In this document: piece after piece, positions 21,695 through 32,624 of the stretch
Numbering within the stretch: the first letter of the stretch is position 1
How the letters are laid out: the number at the start of each line of letters is the position of its first letter
DNA from: Lutjanus erythropterus
Lineage: Eukaryota; Chordata; Actinopteri; Lutjaniformes; Lutjanidae
Length of the DNA stretch: 64,000 bases
Assembly (NCBI GenBank): GCA_020091685.1
Contig: CM034595.1
Coordinates: forward strand, 12,886,525-12,950,524
Direction of reading: 5' to 3'
Made by a program: the position numbers and the translations under genes
Notes under the pieces: generated by a model
Told to the model about the DNA's origin: nothing
What the model saw: the letters and a program-made list of their open reading frames with translations, nothing else
The model's database searches: none

Positions 21695-22700
21695 CCATGT
21701 TCTTTTCACCTGGTGTCATTTGAGATTTGTGAAAAGGAACATCATATTGCAATTAATCCCTGCGCGTCGCACTGAGTCTCTCTGTGCTTCCAGCTTTCTC
21801 TCCCACCAGCTCTGAAGTGGCCTAAACAAGCGTTGTGGTGCTACGGCTCGCCACTGGTAACGCCAAGTGTTTATCGCACTGCGCAATGTGCAGGTGACAG
21901 TAATTATCAGCAGATGACAGTGGCAGTCCCCAGTGTGGACCAGATGGCGATACAAGGCGTCATGCGTGTACAGCTGTGGGGGGGTGGAGGTGGTGAGGGC
22001 GAGGAGGAGGGTAGAAAAGACCAAGATAAAGGCGAGGGAAGGAGAAAGTAAAGACACATCAGGGACAAACCATGCTCCCCGTGTCGCAGTGTAAAACCAC
22101 AAAACAGAAGCCTCCTTTTGAAACGGCGAGGAGTCAAAAGGAGAAATTACAAGTGACGCTTGGAACAGCGTGATACAGATCACAGCAGAGGTTTGCTGTT
22201 GTAAACCTGCCAGCATCCTCTGCATCCTGCACGCCCTGTTGAGGACACGTACCCTGCATGCCACGTTAGCTCCCAAAGCTTGTGCACACAGTGTGTAAAC
22301 TCTATTCTGGGGGTCAACGCTTGCATATACAATCACACATGCAAAGCACAGCAGTGACAGTCACGGCCACTCGGGCAGATATGTGATCAAAACCACACAC
22401 ACAAGTGGCAATCACTGTTTGAAGTCAATGGGGGGTGCAAGTCAGCGTAAGGAACATTAACAGTTGCTGATATTATACTGAGGTCACAGATAACAGGATG
22501 CGTGTGTGTTTGTCTTGAGCACTCCAGGGCTTCCTCTACAGCCAGGTTGACTCCAAATTTCCATAAATATGAACTAAAGTGTTTGGTCTATGTTTGTTGG
22601 CCTTGTGACAGACAGGGTCTCTTACTGAGTTTCCACCTAATACATGCTGGGATTGACTAAAACCACCTGCAACCACAGTCAATTTCACACAGGTAAAGAA
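21695..22700. other. Balanced sequence with a G-rich patch; no supported gene
   Basis: It contains the longest stop-free frame in the window, 206 codons on the minus strand (22336 to 21716). The predicted product has no recognised domain, repeated motif or signal peptide, and GC is raised here so stops are rarer. A G-rich patch at about 21976-22015 makes opposite-strand frames proline-rich or glycine/glutamate-rich. It could be a conserved non-coding block or a lineage-specific exon; neither is shown. Confidence 0.4.
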
Positions 22701-22703
22701 ATT

Positions 22704-23101
22704 TACTGTAAAAACTTTTTTCCCACATTTTCTAATTAAATTTTATTTATCCAAGTTAATTAAACTTAAGTTTTCTAATATTTTATTTATTTTTTATTGT
22801 ATTTTATTTATCCAGAACTTCTAAACATGAGTTCTTTTTAATTTTTGACTCGAAATGATGAGTTGAATGAATGTACTGTACAGAGTTCAATCAACTTATT
22901 ACATTAAGTCTCTTAGGAAACACGATCCACATATTAATAGAAATTCCAGCATGCATTGTTTTGGACTAAGGAAAAATTGCTGCACTTTACACTTTAAGGT
23001 AAGTCACAGTTACTCTTACCTAAACTTGTCTTTTCAAATTCAACAAACTTAAAATTTTAAGGACTTTTTTAAGTTAAAAGAAATGGTTTATTTTTGCAGT
23101 G
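22704..23101 (+). mobile_element. CACTA-like MITE copy
   Basis: It starts TACTGTAAAAACTTTTTTCC (first base mutated from the family CACTG) and ends TTATTTTTGCAGTG. Internal blocks GAGTTCAATCAACTTATTAC and AACTTAAAATTTTAAGGAC are shared in order with the 16.5-kb copy. Shorter than that copy; no coding capacity. Confidence 0.65.
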
Positions 23102-23554
23102 TAATTTTTTAAAGACAAAATTTGATCTTTGGTTTGCTGTTTTCCTAGGATAAGTGATAGAATATCACAACACAAAAGGTTATATTCTGTTCAATTTAGC
23201 ATCGATTAGATTCCCTGAACATTTAGCAAGTGGATGAGCCTGTCAAGCCATGTGTGGATAAAAGGTTTTGCCAACAACACCAACCAAGCTGGTCAACCCT
23301 CACAGCAGGAGGCACTAATGGTCAAGGTATAATCTGCTGTCACCTCAGAGGTGAACAAAAGTAAAGGTGCACAATGCAGTAAACGTAGACATAAGCACAA
23401 TAAAGCTAAATAAAGTAACACAAAATAATCTGACTGAATAAAAATTGTGACTGTAAATATCTAACTCCAAAACTGTATGTCTGCCATCACTGTGCATGCA
23501 ACTTTACACCGAATAAAAAATGTGATACTGTGACTGTTCTTTCCATGGGATTAG
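23102..23554. other. Unassigned sequence
   Basis: AT-rich, with no recognised transposon termini or exon. Confidence 0.45.
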
Positions 23555-23800
23555 GTGTCTTGTTAAATGCCACTCGAAAAGCCCCATTAGTTCATTTCCC
23601 TCTTGGTTAATTAACAGCTGCCCCTGACCTTTCCAGCGGATAGGGGCAACTTTATCTTGAAAGTCAAGGTTACGAAACTATGTATCAAAGCAGATTGATT
23701 ACTGATCACTGGACTGAAGGAGAGAAGCTCTGGCTAACTGCTCCGACTCCAGTCACCCAGCTGAGGGTCAGTGGAATATGAGAAAACAAATGAGGAAAGA
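23555..23800. promoter_or_regulatory. Candidate enhancer-like block: HNF1-type palindrome beside an E-box
   Basis: GTTAATTAAC (23606-23615) is a 10-bp palindrome of the HNF1/POU-homeodomain half-site type. It overlaps CAGCTG (23615-23620), a bHLH E-box, and is followed by TGACCT (23625-23630), a nuclear-receptor half-site. The surrounding 200 bases are balanced and repeat-free. Binding is inferred from motif shape only. Confidence 0.35.
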
Positions 23801-24418
23801 TGTGAGATAACAAATAAAAAGCTGATATTACACAGTCTTGGAAGCTGGAATAGCGTTGAACACTTTAAACGCATACTCTATTTTTTTCCTTTTCAACATT
23901 TTGAGCATAATTAAAAGTCTCAGTAAAGAAGAACATGCTGGTTAAACTTAATTACTCAACACAAACTCTCTTGTATACATAATTTCATGGATTTATTTTT
24001 CTTCCTGTGAAACTCAGTGGGGCAAAGATACAACAAAGTATTCAGATTCAGTCCTTCAAGTATATGTGCAATTACCACATTTCAGTACTTTTGCAGTATG
24101 AGGGTATTATAATCAAGGAAAATGGGCACATCATGAGGAAACACTGGTTGTACCCTAGGGTGCTCTTGGTCCTGCAGAATGGACTTGTACTCCTCTGCCA
24201 TTATACAGCCATTATGATGCAGAAGAGCACTCATCAGGCCTAATGAACACCAGTAGATCATTAGATTATATATCCACTTCCATGCTCAACAGAGTCACAA
24301 AAGTTGAGAGGTTTCTGTCTGTTGAGGCTGTCCAGACCCTTAGGATTTTTAAGTTTTACCGATCAATGCAAGCGCACAACTAACATTTTGGCCTCGTCTT
24401 AGTTCTGTTACTTGCTTA
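23801..24418. other. Unassigned sequence
   Basis: AT-rich to balanced, with no recognised gene. A 78-codon plus-strand frame at 24007-24243 has no family resemblance. The text from 24010 to 24240 could be an old repeat. Confidence 0.4.
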
Positions 24419-24556
24419 AAGGGGCAATCCACTCCATTTATACCTGAAGATCAGTGAACTTTCACTGGACATCATTCAGCTTGTGGGAACATCTGTACAG
24501 TATACTGTGCTCTGTGGCTCTGGAGAAAAAAGAAAGAGAAAAGCATGATGAGAAAA

Positions 24557-25084
24557 ACAATGTATTTTAACTTAAAATGTATTTTGTTTCAGTTGACTGA
24601 ATTTGAAAAGATGAGTTCAGACAATTTTATAATGGTTCGAAACAAAAACAAATACACTTTTCTAGTCAAATAAACTTAATTTATTCTGTTCTACATAAGA
24701 AAACATGTTCACAGTGTTTTCATTATTGTGAAAGCAATCAACCATGACAGACAGCAAGTTTTCATCATGTTTACTTCAAACTTTAAAAAGACAGCTCTCA
24801 GGAGACTTTTAACTCTCAAACAGCAGCCAGCTAATACGCTGACTGTGTTTCTTTAGAAATGTAATGTAATTAGTTGATTGAACTCTGTGCAGCACATTCT
24901 CAGTACATACTCGTCCTTTCAAGGCAAAATACATCAAGTTAGAGGAACTTATGTTCTACATTCTGAAAGTAAATACTGGGAATGTTCAGCTGAAACTTAG
25001 GTAAATAAAACTTGAATATTTTCATTAATTTAACAAGAAAAGTTTAGTTGAGTCCAAAATTCCCGTATGATTTTCTTTGCAGTG
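24557..25084 (-). mobile_element. CACTA-like MITE copy, inverted
   Basis: It reads as the reverse complement of the 16.5-kb copy: it opens with AACTTAAAATG..TCAGTTGACTGAATTTG, then ATTAGTTGATTGAACTCTG, and ends TTCTTTGCAGTG. The opening terminus is degraded (CAATGTATTTTAAC). No coding capacity. Confidence 0.6.
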
Positions 25085-25246
25085 CATTTGATCGTCCAAC
25101 TTGTAAGTTACAAAATGTCCACAAGGAATTTCACATTTTCTTTTTTTTTTCTCCAGCCTTCAATTTTGAATCATGACTTAATTTAAGGTGGAAATAAGCA
25201 GGCATTTGTCTGTGAACAATAACACAACTGACTATTATGTCATTAT

Positions 25247-25412
25247 TTCAAGTCAAAACACGTCAAGTAGGAAAAGTCCATGTTTAAATGTCCTGAAAGT
25301 AAATACTAAAAATATCAAGGTTTTGAATTAATAAAATGTGTATATTTGCATTCCGTTAATGAGAAAAGATAAGCTGTTTTCACTAAGTTCCTGTATGATA
25401 TTTTTTACTGTG
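25247..25412 (-). mobile_element. Partial CACTA-like copy, inverted
   Basis: About 165 bases repeat the last third of the neighbouring inverted copy (TTTCAAGTC, CTGAAAGTAAATACT, TTCCTGTATGAT) and end TTTTTTACTGTG. It is 5'-truncated relative to the family, or a tandem duplication of the adjacent end. Confidence 0.55.
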
Positions 25413-25728
25413 TGTTGATGAGATCATCAGGGTTATTTTGTTTTGGGCTTGACTTCAAATATTTAACAATAATCTATGTTGTAGCCAGGTTACGTAGAGT
25501 CAGAAAGTCATGGTGGTTACCAAGTGAACAATGTCTCTGACTTTGTTGCTCATAATTATGGTCTGAACAATATGATGTGAAAACATTTTGTAAGATGTAC
25601 TGTATTATGGGAAATGTAGGATACAGTATTTTTGGAGCTTGACCCATTCTGGAGATAAATCGTCAAGATATATCAGACTTTGTGGCTGTTCAGTTTTAAA
25701 TCTTTCTTTAGCAAACCCCTTTAATACT

Positions 25729-26369
25729 GTTTGTCACAGATGTAATCTTTAAAGGGAATTTCTAATATCATCCTGTAGCTCCAACTAGTGTTCTTAATGT
25801 TATTTTTCAAGCCCATTTAAAAAAGTTTTCCCAAATGAACTGACATAAGTTTCTGCATGATAATGTCATTGCATATATAGGGGAGTAGTAGGGGAGGGCA
25901 TCACCACTGTAAACTAAATGTCACTGCTTTTTACTTTCAAAAGAATGCAAATGGTGTCCCCATTTAACTCAATGTCCACTTACTAGCTTTCAACCACATC
26001 TCATGTTCTTCATCAGTGGAGAAATTTTGCTGGGCTGTCATGTTTTTAAATCAAATTTGCCTCATTTTCATGGGATATTTCCATTATTTTGTCCAGCCCC
26101 TGCATACTAAAAAAGCTTCTTTGAGAGGCATTACAGATTTTACTCCCTCTCCCTCTGTCTCTGTCTCTCTGACCTGGAATAGCCCTCCCCTCCACACACT
26201 CAACGTAAGAATAAACAGTGATGTATGAAGCACGCCGTGTCTCCATCATCCATACAAGTTGCCTTTAAAGCAGGACTCTGATCCTCATTCATTACGTCAA
26301 AGTGTGGAAGAGACGTTTCTATTACCAGACCAGATGTCCAAATCAGCCGTGTTGTTTCAGCGCTTACTG
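25729..26369. other. Unassigned sequence
   Basis: AT-rich, becoming balanced after 26130 with a CTCTGTCTCTGTCTCTCTG patch. Opposite-strand frames of 63-70 codons overlap and are unsupported. An AGTAGGGGAGTAGTAGGGGA-like direct repeat occurs near 25883. Confidence 0.4.
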
Positions 26370-26788
26370 TGCCCAGCCTCCCCCGACCCACCGTTTATTT
26401 ACGTAGGGGAGCTCTGGCGGCCGGGGGGGAGTCCTGGCTAATTGTGAGCAGCTGTAATATCACAGGCCCATCATTAAGAGGGCAACGGCTTTGCACACGG
26501 ATTCATAATCCAGCCTGAAATGGAATAGCAGCGACGTCCGCCAACCGCTACTGAATTACCAGATTGTTAGTGTGGCCTAATTTTTACACTTTGTTTATGA
26601 AAGACTAAACCGCTCAACATGATTAGCACCCACAACTGTGTGATATTCCTCCAGAGAGGTGGTCGTGGGCAGGGGGGAGGCCTGAACCGCACCATCAGAA
26701 GGATGCTCTGGAGAAGCAGGGACTGCGAGTAGGACGTTAAGCAGCCTCCAACAGGTGGTTGGAAACGGAATAAAAATCCCAAGGAATG
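26370..26788. promoter_or_regulatory. Candidate conserved non-coding element
   Basis: Balanced, CpG-bearing sequence (TTTACGTAGGGGAGCTCTGG, GCAGCGACGTCCGCC) with a CAGCTGTAATATCACAGG segment and TAAT cores, bounded on the right by a foldback transposon. A 103-codon minus-strand frame overlaps both this block and the transposon arm, so it cannot be one conserved exon. Confidence 0.35.
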
Positions 26789-27647
26789 TCAGATATAATG
26801 GTAGTAGATGGCACTTGCCTTTATGTTGTTCAAAGTGCCAGAAAATACATTTGAAAAACTTAGATGTAGGAACTATTTTTTTTCTACCATCCACCAATAG
26901 TATCACCTGAAGGAAGTGTAGATACTCATGAAGAGGTTACAGCTCAGCTGAGGAGGTCGCTGTTAATGTTCACTCCCACGCTGTCACAAGCAAAAGCCTC
27001 TTATCTACGACGTCTGTGCTTGTGGTGATTCAGTTGGCAGATGTAGAAAAAAATAGTTCCTACATAAAACTGTTTATAACAAGGCCTGTGGATTATCTTG
27101 AGTAACTGTGTCATGATTTCTTGAAAGAGAGTCGAGTTTTTCAGACGTGTTGTTTTTGTGCTTTGAACAACACAAGTTTTAGACACACCAATAATTCTGT
27201 CTTTCAAAAATTGTTCACAATGAGCTGTGAACCCAATTTGTTATTATTTGGGTGCTTGGAAATTAAATGGTTCCAATTGAAAATATTTAATCATTAACCA
27301 TTAATCACTTTCACTTTAATGAGTTTACTTAACAGTTTTTGAAATACAATTTCTTGTTGTTTCTAAAACTCAAAGACTGAGTTTTTCCTATGAAGAAAAG
27401 TAAATTATCTATAGGTTGGCAATGTTTTTTTTTGTTTTTTTTTGCAATTTGTTTCAAAGCTTAGAACTTTAGTAAGGACAATTGCTTTGAAATTATGTTT
27501 TCTCAAGTTATTTATTTGTTTATTTATTGACTCTTTTTTTTTTTTTTTTAATCTTACAGTGAATCTAGGTGACTATATAGCTCTACCGGTGAGAGGAAAA
27601 ATACTTGTTTTTCATTGTGGGAAGAACTGTCCCTTTAAAGCCTACCC
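26789..27647. mobile_element. Foldback MITE, left end truncated and right arm interrupted
   Basis: The left arm holds ATGTTGTTCAAAGTGCCAGA and GATGTAGGAACTATTTTTTT; the right arm holds their reverse complements (TTTGAACAACACAAG, AAAAAAATAGTTCCTACAT). The right terminus is GAAGAACTGTCCCTTTAA, the same as the fragment at the start of the window. The outer part of the left arm is missing. Between about 27191 and 27561 an unrelated AT-rich segment ending TTACAGTG replaces part of the right arm, consistent with a nested CACTA-like insertion. I recognise the family as a very common teleost foldback. Confidence 0.65.
27191..27561 (+). mobile_element. Probable CACTA-like insertion nested in the foldback
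   Basis: It ends AATCTTACAGTG, the family's CAGTG terminus, and shares the block CTAAAACTCAA..GAAGAAAAGTAA with the interior of the 60.7-kb copy (about 61424-61470). It interrupts the expected continuation of the foldback right arm. The left boundary is approximate. Confidence 0.45.
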
Positions 27648-28701
27648 AGCTGGCTTGGGTTGGTAAAATGTCCCGAGCACAGCAAAGTAATGACAAAGTA
27701 CGAAAATACAGGCAGAGGGCAGGATCTCTGCAGATACAGACACCACCACACACTTCTAATGTTCACAAGTGATGATTGAAAAGGATTATGTTTGTCTAAA
27801 CTGTGTTTTTTTGTGTGTGTGTTTTTTTTCCTTAGGAAAATGTTGTGTGTTATGCCTCAGTTGATTTGATGAATACATCAAACTCATTTATAAAATTACA
27901 AGATATCAAGTGCTGGTACTCCGTATTAACAAGATGAGACTAGAATAACCTGGAAAGCCCCACCTTTGGAATTCCAGCTGTTTATAGAACAAACCTGAAA
28001 ATAGAATGATGAAATATAGACAAATAATGTCACAATAACGTTCAATTCATTTACGAATGCTGTTTACACGAGCATTGGCAGAGTGCTTTGGGTGCCCTTT
28101 TTGTCATATCTCCTTGTTGATATTTGAATTTGTCAGTGCATGTCGGGACTCCAAAATGTTTTCATAATCTGGTTTTATTATAAGCAACACCGGCCAATGT
28201 TGAAAAATGAAGTCAAAAAGACAACAACGCGGCCACCGCGGCCATCCGCTCGGCAGACCGGACCGAAGTGGACCACACACAGAGTGTCAGTAAAGCTCTG
28301 CATAAAGGAGATATTAGAATACAAGCAAACTGCAAACAAGCCCCCTCCAGCCACTCAGCGTGCTTTCTGTGCGTGTTTCTGCTTTTCTAAACAACGGCGT
28401 CATTGCAATAGCGTGATTGCAAACGCTTCTTTTGAATATAGGCTTTTTGGTATTGCATGTAGACAAAAACAAACTTTGTTTTGCAGAACATCAGGATCTT
28501 CACATCCTGTATTTCAAAGTGTGTTTTGTGAATGCTGTCTGTGTTTGTGTGTGTGTGTGAGGGAAAAGGGGATAAATGAAGCAGAGACATAAAAGGTTTC
28601 AATTTCATATAAATATTTAGAGAGACCTTTTTGAAATATTTTGTAACTGATAAATAATGTAATAGGTCTACCCTGATGCTTCAGTTTTTGATTCATGAAA
28701 T
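27648..28701. other. Unassigned sequence with a small CpG-rich patch
   Basis: Mostly AT-rich. At about 28224-28270 there is a sharp CpG-rich patch with GCGGCCACCGCGGCCATCCG. A 150-codon plus-strand frame (28140-28592) runs through it and ends in a GT-rich cysteine/valine stretch. It has no recognised domain and overlaps opposite-strand frames, so it is not called a gene. Confidence 0.4.
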
Positions 28702-29364
28702 TTAAAGGAGCAATATGAAACAATTGTGTCTCCAAAAATGACTACTGCAACCCAAATAGTGAATCGGAGCCACAGACTTTATATTAAATGGGTTGAAATC
28801 CTATATCTATGACAGTCTATGGTTGAAGCAAGTTATATCAACCCACCCCCTCCTCCACAGACTTGAGGAAGCTCAGGCAGGCTGCAGGAACACTGCACTA
28901 GCACAAGACCAGCACAACATTGCATTTGACAATAGCAAGCAATGAGGAGTCCTACACTGTAAGTAGATCAGCTGTTTATAACTGTCAGTTGGATGTCAAT
29001 CATCCTGAAAACAAAAAGTCACTGCTGCAAAAATAGAGTTTGAGTCCAGTGACTTCCTGCTTTACTGCCTGCCAGATTCCATTAACATATTGCTCAATGA
29101 TTTCTTACAACTCAACACATAAACCCTTTTGACTCTAATTTAATTAGAGGACAAATCTGTAACATATTTACTGTAATAAATCTTAAAATGACCATGAAAT
29201 ATCATCAGAGATCAAGGAAACATGGTAAGTTGAAATGCTTCTCTTCTCTGACATCAATGCTGCAGGCATTCAGCCTATTTAATATACTGTCTGTGGCTCC
29301 GACTCACTGTTCAGACTGCTGTACTAATTTTTGCATGTGCAATTGCTGCATCTTGCTCCTTTAA
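28702..29364. mobile_element. MITE with TTAAAGGAGCAATATG termini
   Basis: It begins TTAAAGGAGCAATATGAAAC and ends with the inverted form of TTAAAGGAGCAAGATGCAGC, pairing over about 25 bases. I recognise the terminus from common percomorph repeats. The 663-bp body is AT-rich without coding capacity; no clear target duplication is seen. Confidence 0.65.
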
Positions 29365-29389
29365 TTTCTGCTGTGGTCTCCTCTTCATA

Positions 29390-29810
29390 ATTCTTGCACT
29401 GAAGAATAACCCCTGAGTCAGGCTTGTATCGAGGAATTACCTCACTTTTCCATCACACTTAAGATATCTGCCCCTTGTCTGTTTATGCTGAAGGTTTATG
29501 CAGCCAGACAAACAGGGTTATTTTAAGAGGGCCCTTCTCCATTTTCATGAGAGAGCATATGCAGATTATCATCTCTATCAGCCTCCACATCTCAAATCAG
29601 CCCCTCATTACCGGAGCTTAGCCGAGGAGACACAGCATCAATATTAGATGACAATGATGGGAAGAGGTGGAGGGCCACTCATAAGCTTATAGGCCCCCAC
29701 CCTCCTCACGGCACATTGTTCACAGATTGGCCAGGAGATACACGCAATACGAGAAGGTATGAGTCATGACAGCTGACCTGTGCGATCACAGCAATACAGC
29801 AACCATAGAT
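29390..29810. promoter_or_regulatory. Candidate conserved non-coding element
   Basis: Dense balanced sequence without simple repeats. It contains GAATTACCTCACTTTTCCAT, CATTTTCATGAGAGAGCATA and AGTCATGACAGCTGACC; the last includes a CAGCTG E-box next to TGAC. It has no open frame of note, which fits non-coding constraint better than an exon. Confidence 0.38.
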
Positions 29811-30319
29811 AGATACTTTAATCACAGGCATGTGCGACGTGTTGCTCTGTATAACACCTGTAATTCAACCTGTAGCCTGCTCAGGATTTTTGCAACCCTA
29901 AGTCTCCAAACAACATAATGACATGGACATGGACTCAATAAACAAAACCTACACGGTTTATTTTAGTATTTTCACTGTAGTATATTTAGTAGACATCTTG
30001 GGGAGAAAGTTGAGGCCAAAGATGTCTGTTAAGTGTAAGAATGCCACACTTCTGGGAAAAAAATGTTGTCGGGCAGCAATTACAGTACATTCCTCCACAT
30101 CATAATGGATAAAGAAAATTTGCAATAGATCAACACATTTAACTTGGCTGGGGTTTGCCATATTTTTCTCAGACTGGGGTCTGAGAACTTTGTCCACACT
30201 GTTTGAGATGTCTGCATGCTGAGTGCTGACCACCATGGCTGATAAAAAGAAATAAAGCACTTAAAAGATGGAGTGCTTCTAAAAACTCAAACAACATAGA
30301 CACAAAATGGAACAAGACT
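29811..30319. other. Unassigned sequence
   Basis: AT-rich. Opposite-strand frames of 60 and 100 codons overlap at 29923-30260 and have no family resemblance. Confidence 0.4.
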
Positions 30320-31608
30320 GAAAGTGTACAGCCATGCCAGGAGTATTGTGAGGATGTACTAAGACATAGATGTGATTTGAGCTAAATGCTAATGCAAGCA
30401 TGTCAACATGCTCACAATGAGTGCTAACCTATGTTTAGCAGGTATATTTACCTTATTCACCACGTTTTTAGCCTGTTAGCATGCTAACATCTGCTAGTTA
30501 GTACAGCTGACACTCATGGTTTGACCTGACGATGTGTTAAAGGAAAAATTAAAGCAGTGCTGCTGCTACGTAAATACGCATCACATACTGTGTGTAGGAC
30601 ACAAAGCACTGGAGGGGCCACCAAATCAGCCTCTCACAGCTCCATCTATTGCATTAAACTTCACAGAGACACCCTTGTCCTCAGTTGACATTACTTGTAA
30701 TAGGGTCTTGATGCCAGCCATATCGGTGCTCCAAAGTTAGGTTAAATTTTAGCGAGGTAAAAACTGTGTGACTAAATTAGGTCTGACTGGAAAGCTAAGA
30801 ATCTGTGAATTCAATGGGCCCAACTGTATTCCTGTATGATGAACAGCTATTCCGATAAGAACTTTGAAACTTGACCTTGCTGTATGAAATGACCCGGTGT
30901 GAGCTCAGGGATGACCACAGCCTCATGACAATCAAACACAAACATACTAGAGACCTGGGACATTCAGAGGAAGAATGGCTTCCCTTGGTATATTGAAAAT
31001 AAATAAAATAATTTCCAGAACAGAAGTGCTTTCTATCCAATTGCTGAAAAATGCAGTTCTTGCAGAAAACTCCAAATGTCAAAAGGTAATGATACAAAAT
31101 CACAGCATGATTTTTTTACTGTGGTATTTTTGAGGGATTTTTGACTTGGAAAAGTCAATTTTCCAGTGGTCAAAAATTGTTTTGCACCAATTGTGTATAA
31201 CAAATGGTATCAACCCCAAATTGGTGCACATACTTATGAGACACCACCGCAGCCACAAAAAGCAATTATGCACAGGGCAACCAAATGACCAGCAGGGGCC
31301 CTGAGCTAAGGCGTCACCAAAGTTAATACAATTCATCCTGAGAGGGGCATGAGTCTCAAATCCAATAGATGTCAAGTTATTTCACTCAAAACCATAAATG
31401 TGAACCTTATGGTGGCACAAGAGGAAGAGTGAGGGGACCACCAAAGTCATTAGGATTTATTCTTTCAGCAGCATGGATATCTGTTCCAAATTCATGGCAT
31501 CCCGTGGCTACTTGTTGAGATATTTCAGTCTGGAGCAAAGTTATGGACTGACTGATGTTGCCAGTCCTTGAGTCACGCTGCCAGCGTGGCTAAAAAAGAA
31601 GAAAATAC
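30320..31608 (+). mobile_element. L2/Rex-like LINE 3' tail split by an insertion
   Basis: Two pieces fit the 3' untranslated tail of a LINE very common in percomorph fish. The first (about 30345-30552) has GCTAAATGCTAATG.. CATGTCAACATGCTCACAAT and TTAGCATGCTAACATCTGCT. The second (about 31309-31608) has GTCACCAAAGTTAATACAAT, TTGAGATATTTCAGTCTGGA and the typical ending CACGCTGCCAGCGTGGCTAA. About 750 bases of unrelated sequence separate pieces that are normally contiguous. No reverse-transcriptase frame remains. Confidence 0.6.
30553..31308. mobile_element. Possible insertion within the LINE tail
   Basis: This segment separates the two LINE pieces. Near its right end are two adjacent hairpins: TTTTTGAC-TTGGAAAA pairing with TTTTCCAGTGGTCAAAAA (31137-31178), and TGCACCAATT pairing with AATTGGTGCA (31183-31228). 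No terminal inverted repeat was found, so the insertion class is unknown. Frames of 91-102 codons on the minus strand are unsupported. Confidence 0.35.
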
Positions 31609-32480
31609 AGAACAATGCTGTCCAAACTTGACTCACAGAGGGTCAGTCTTTAAGCCTTTTTACACACCATTTCGCAAGTTAATTATTTTTTCAAATCCTT
31701 TTTTTTTTAAGCTTTCGCATCATCTGCAGAATTTTGCTGAGCTACGTTGCTATTATCTGTATTTTTCCATACCAAGGTAGATTTTTCATAAGTTTTGCTT
31801 CTACCTGATCAATCAATCAATCAAACTGCATGCTGTTGATGTTCAAAACATTCAATATGTTGAATCACTTGTTTCACCAAACTCTTGTTTCATGTGATAA
31901 AAAAGTACAGAGACAACAATTTCTAAGAGAACTTGTGGACGATGAGCCTCGGTTTGACAATGGTGTGAATATCAAGCTTCAACAGCCAAATAGGTCATGT
32001 TCATTTGATGTTGATTGCATCCTTTTTCCCACAGGGTGTGTTTTATTTTTAGAAGCTTTATAACTTATTTGCAAAATTATATTGCGCAAGATGTGAATAG
32101 CCAGGTGAGTCAAAATTTCACCTCAGAAATATTCACAATTTCAATCGCAATTGCTGCTTATATGTGTCGTTGTTGTGTAAAGGCCTTCAGTGCTAACAGC
32201 TTGTGTCATTAATAATCTTTCAAAATACATGTAACTGCTGTAATGTAACTTTATTCAGATATCAGATTTTGAGACTAGACTTTTAAGTGAGTAGAATACG
32301 TAATCATCATTGTAATCATTTACTTCCTTGGTGTTATACTCTAGTACCTTTTTGTGTATTTTTGTGGTTCTTGCAGGACACACCTTACACTGTTCAGTGA
32401 ATCTATTTATGATCTTCAGCATGACTTTGGAATTCATTTGTCCCTATTCTCTCTCTTCTTTCATCAGAGCAGTTATGCTT
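31609..32480. other. Unassigned AT-rich sequence
   Basis: No gene or transposon end is recognised. A short (AATC)4-like run occurs near 31809. Frames of 60-77 codons are AT-rich and unsupported. Confidence 0.45.
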
Positions 32481-32577
32481 CTGTCTGTGTTCTCAGAATG
32501 CAACTACAAAGTGCTCCTGCTGGGTTCTCCAGAGGCAGATCAAGGTCAGGCCAGGAGTTGCACAGGCAGTGGGACAG

Positions 32578-32580
<3 letters not shown>

Positions 32581-32622
<42 letters not shown>
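32581..32622. repeat. (TG)21 microsatellite
   Basis: Pure TG array of 42 bases followed directly by a G-rich patch (GGGGCTGGGGGAGG). Confidence 0.97.

Positions 32623-32624
<2 letters not shown>

Larger units (their letters stand above)
24419..25728. mobile_element. MITE interrupted by two CACTA-like copies
   Basis: The left edge TTAAAGGGGCAATCCACTCC and right edge AAACCCCTTTAA are short inverted TTAAAGGGG ends. The outer thirds (GAAGATCAGTGAACTTTCAC on the left; GGTGGTTACCAAGTGAACAA and ATTATGGGAAATGTAGGATA on the right) fit a fish MITE I recognise. Two minus-oriented CACTA-like copies (24557-25084, 25247-25412) lie between them, so the outer element appears to have received nested insertions. 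Confidence 0.45.

Noticed and set aside
28140-28592. 150-codon plus-strand frame as a possible gene
   Set aside because: No recognised domain; it crosses a CpG patch and ends in a GT microsatellite-like stretch coding Cys/Val. Opposite-strand frames overlap it.
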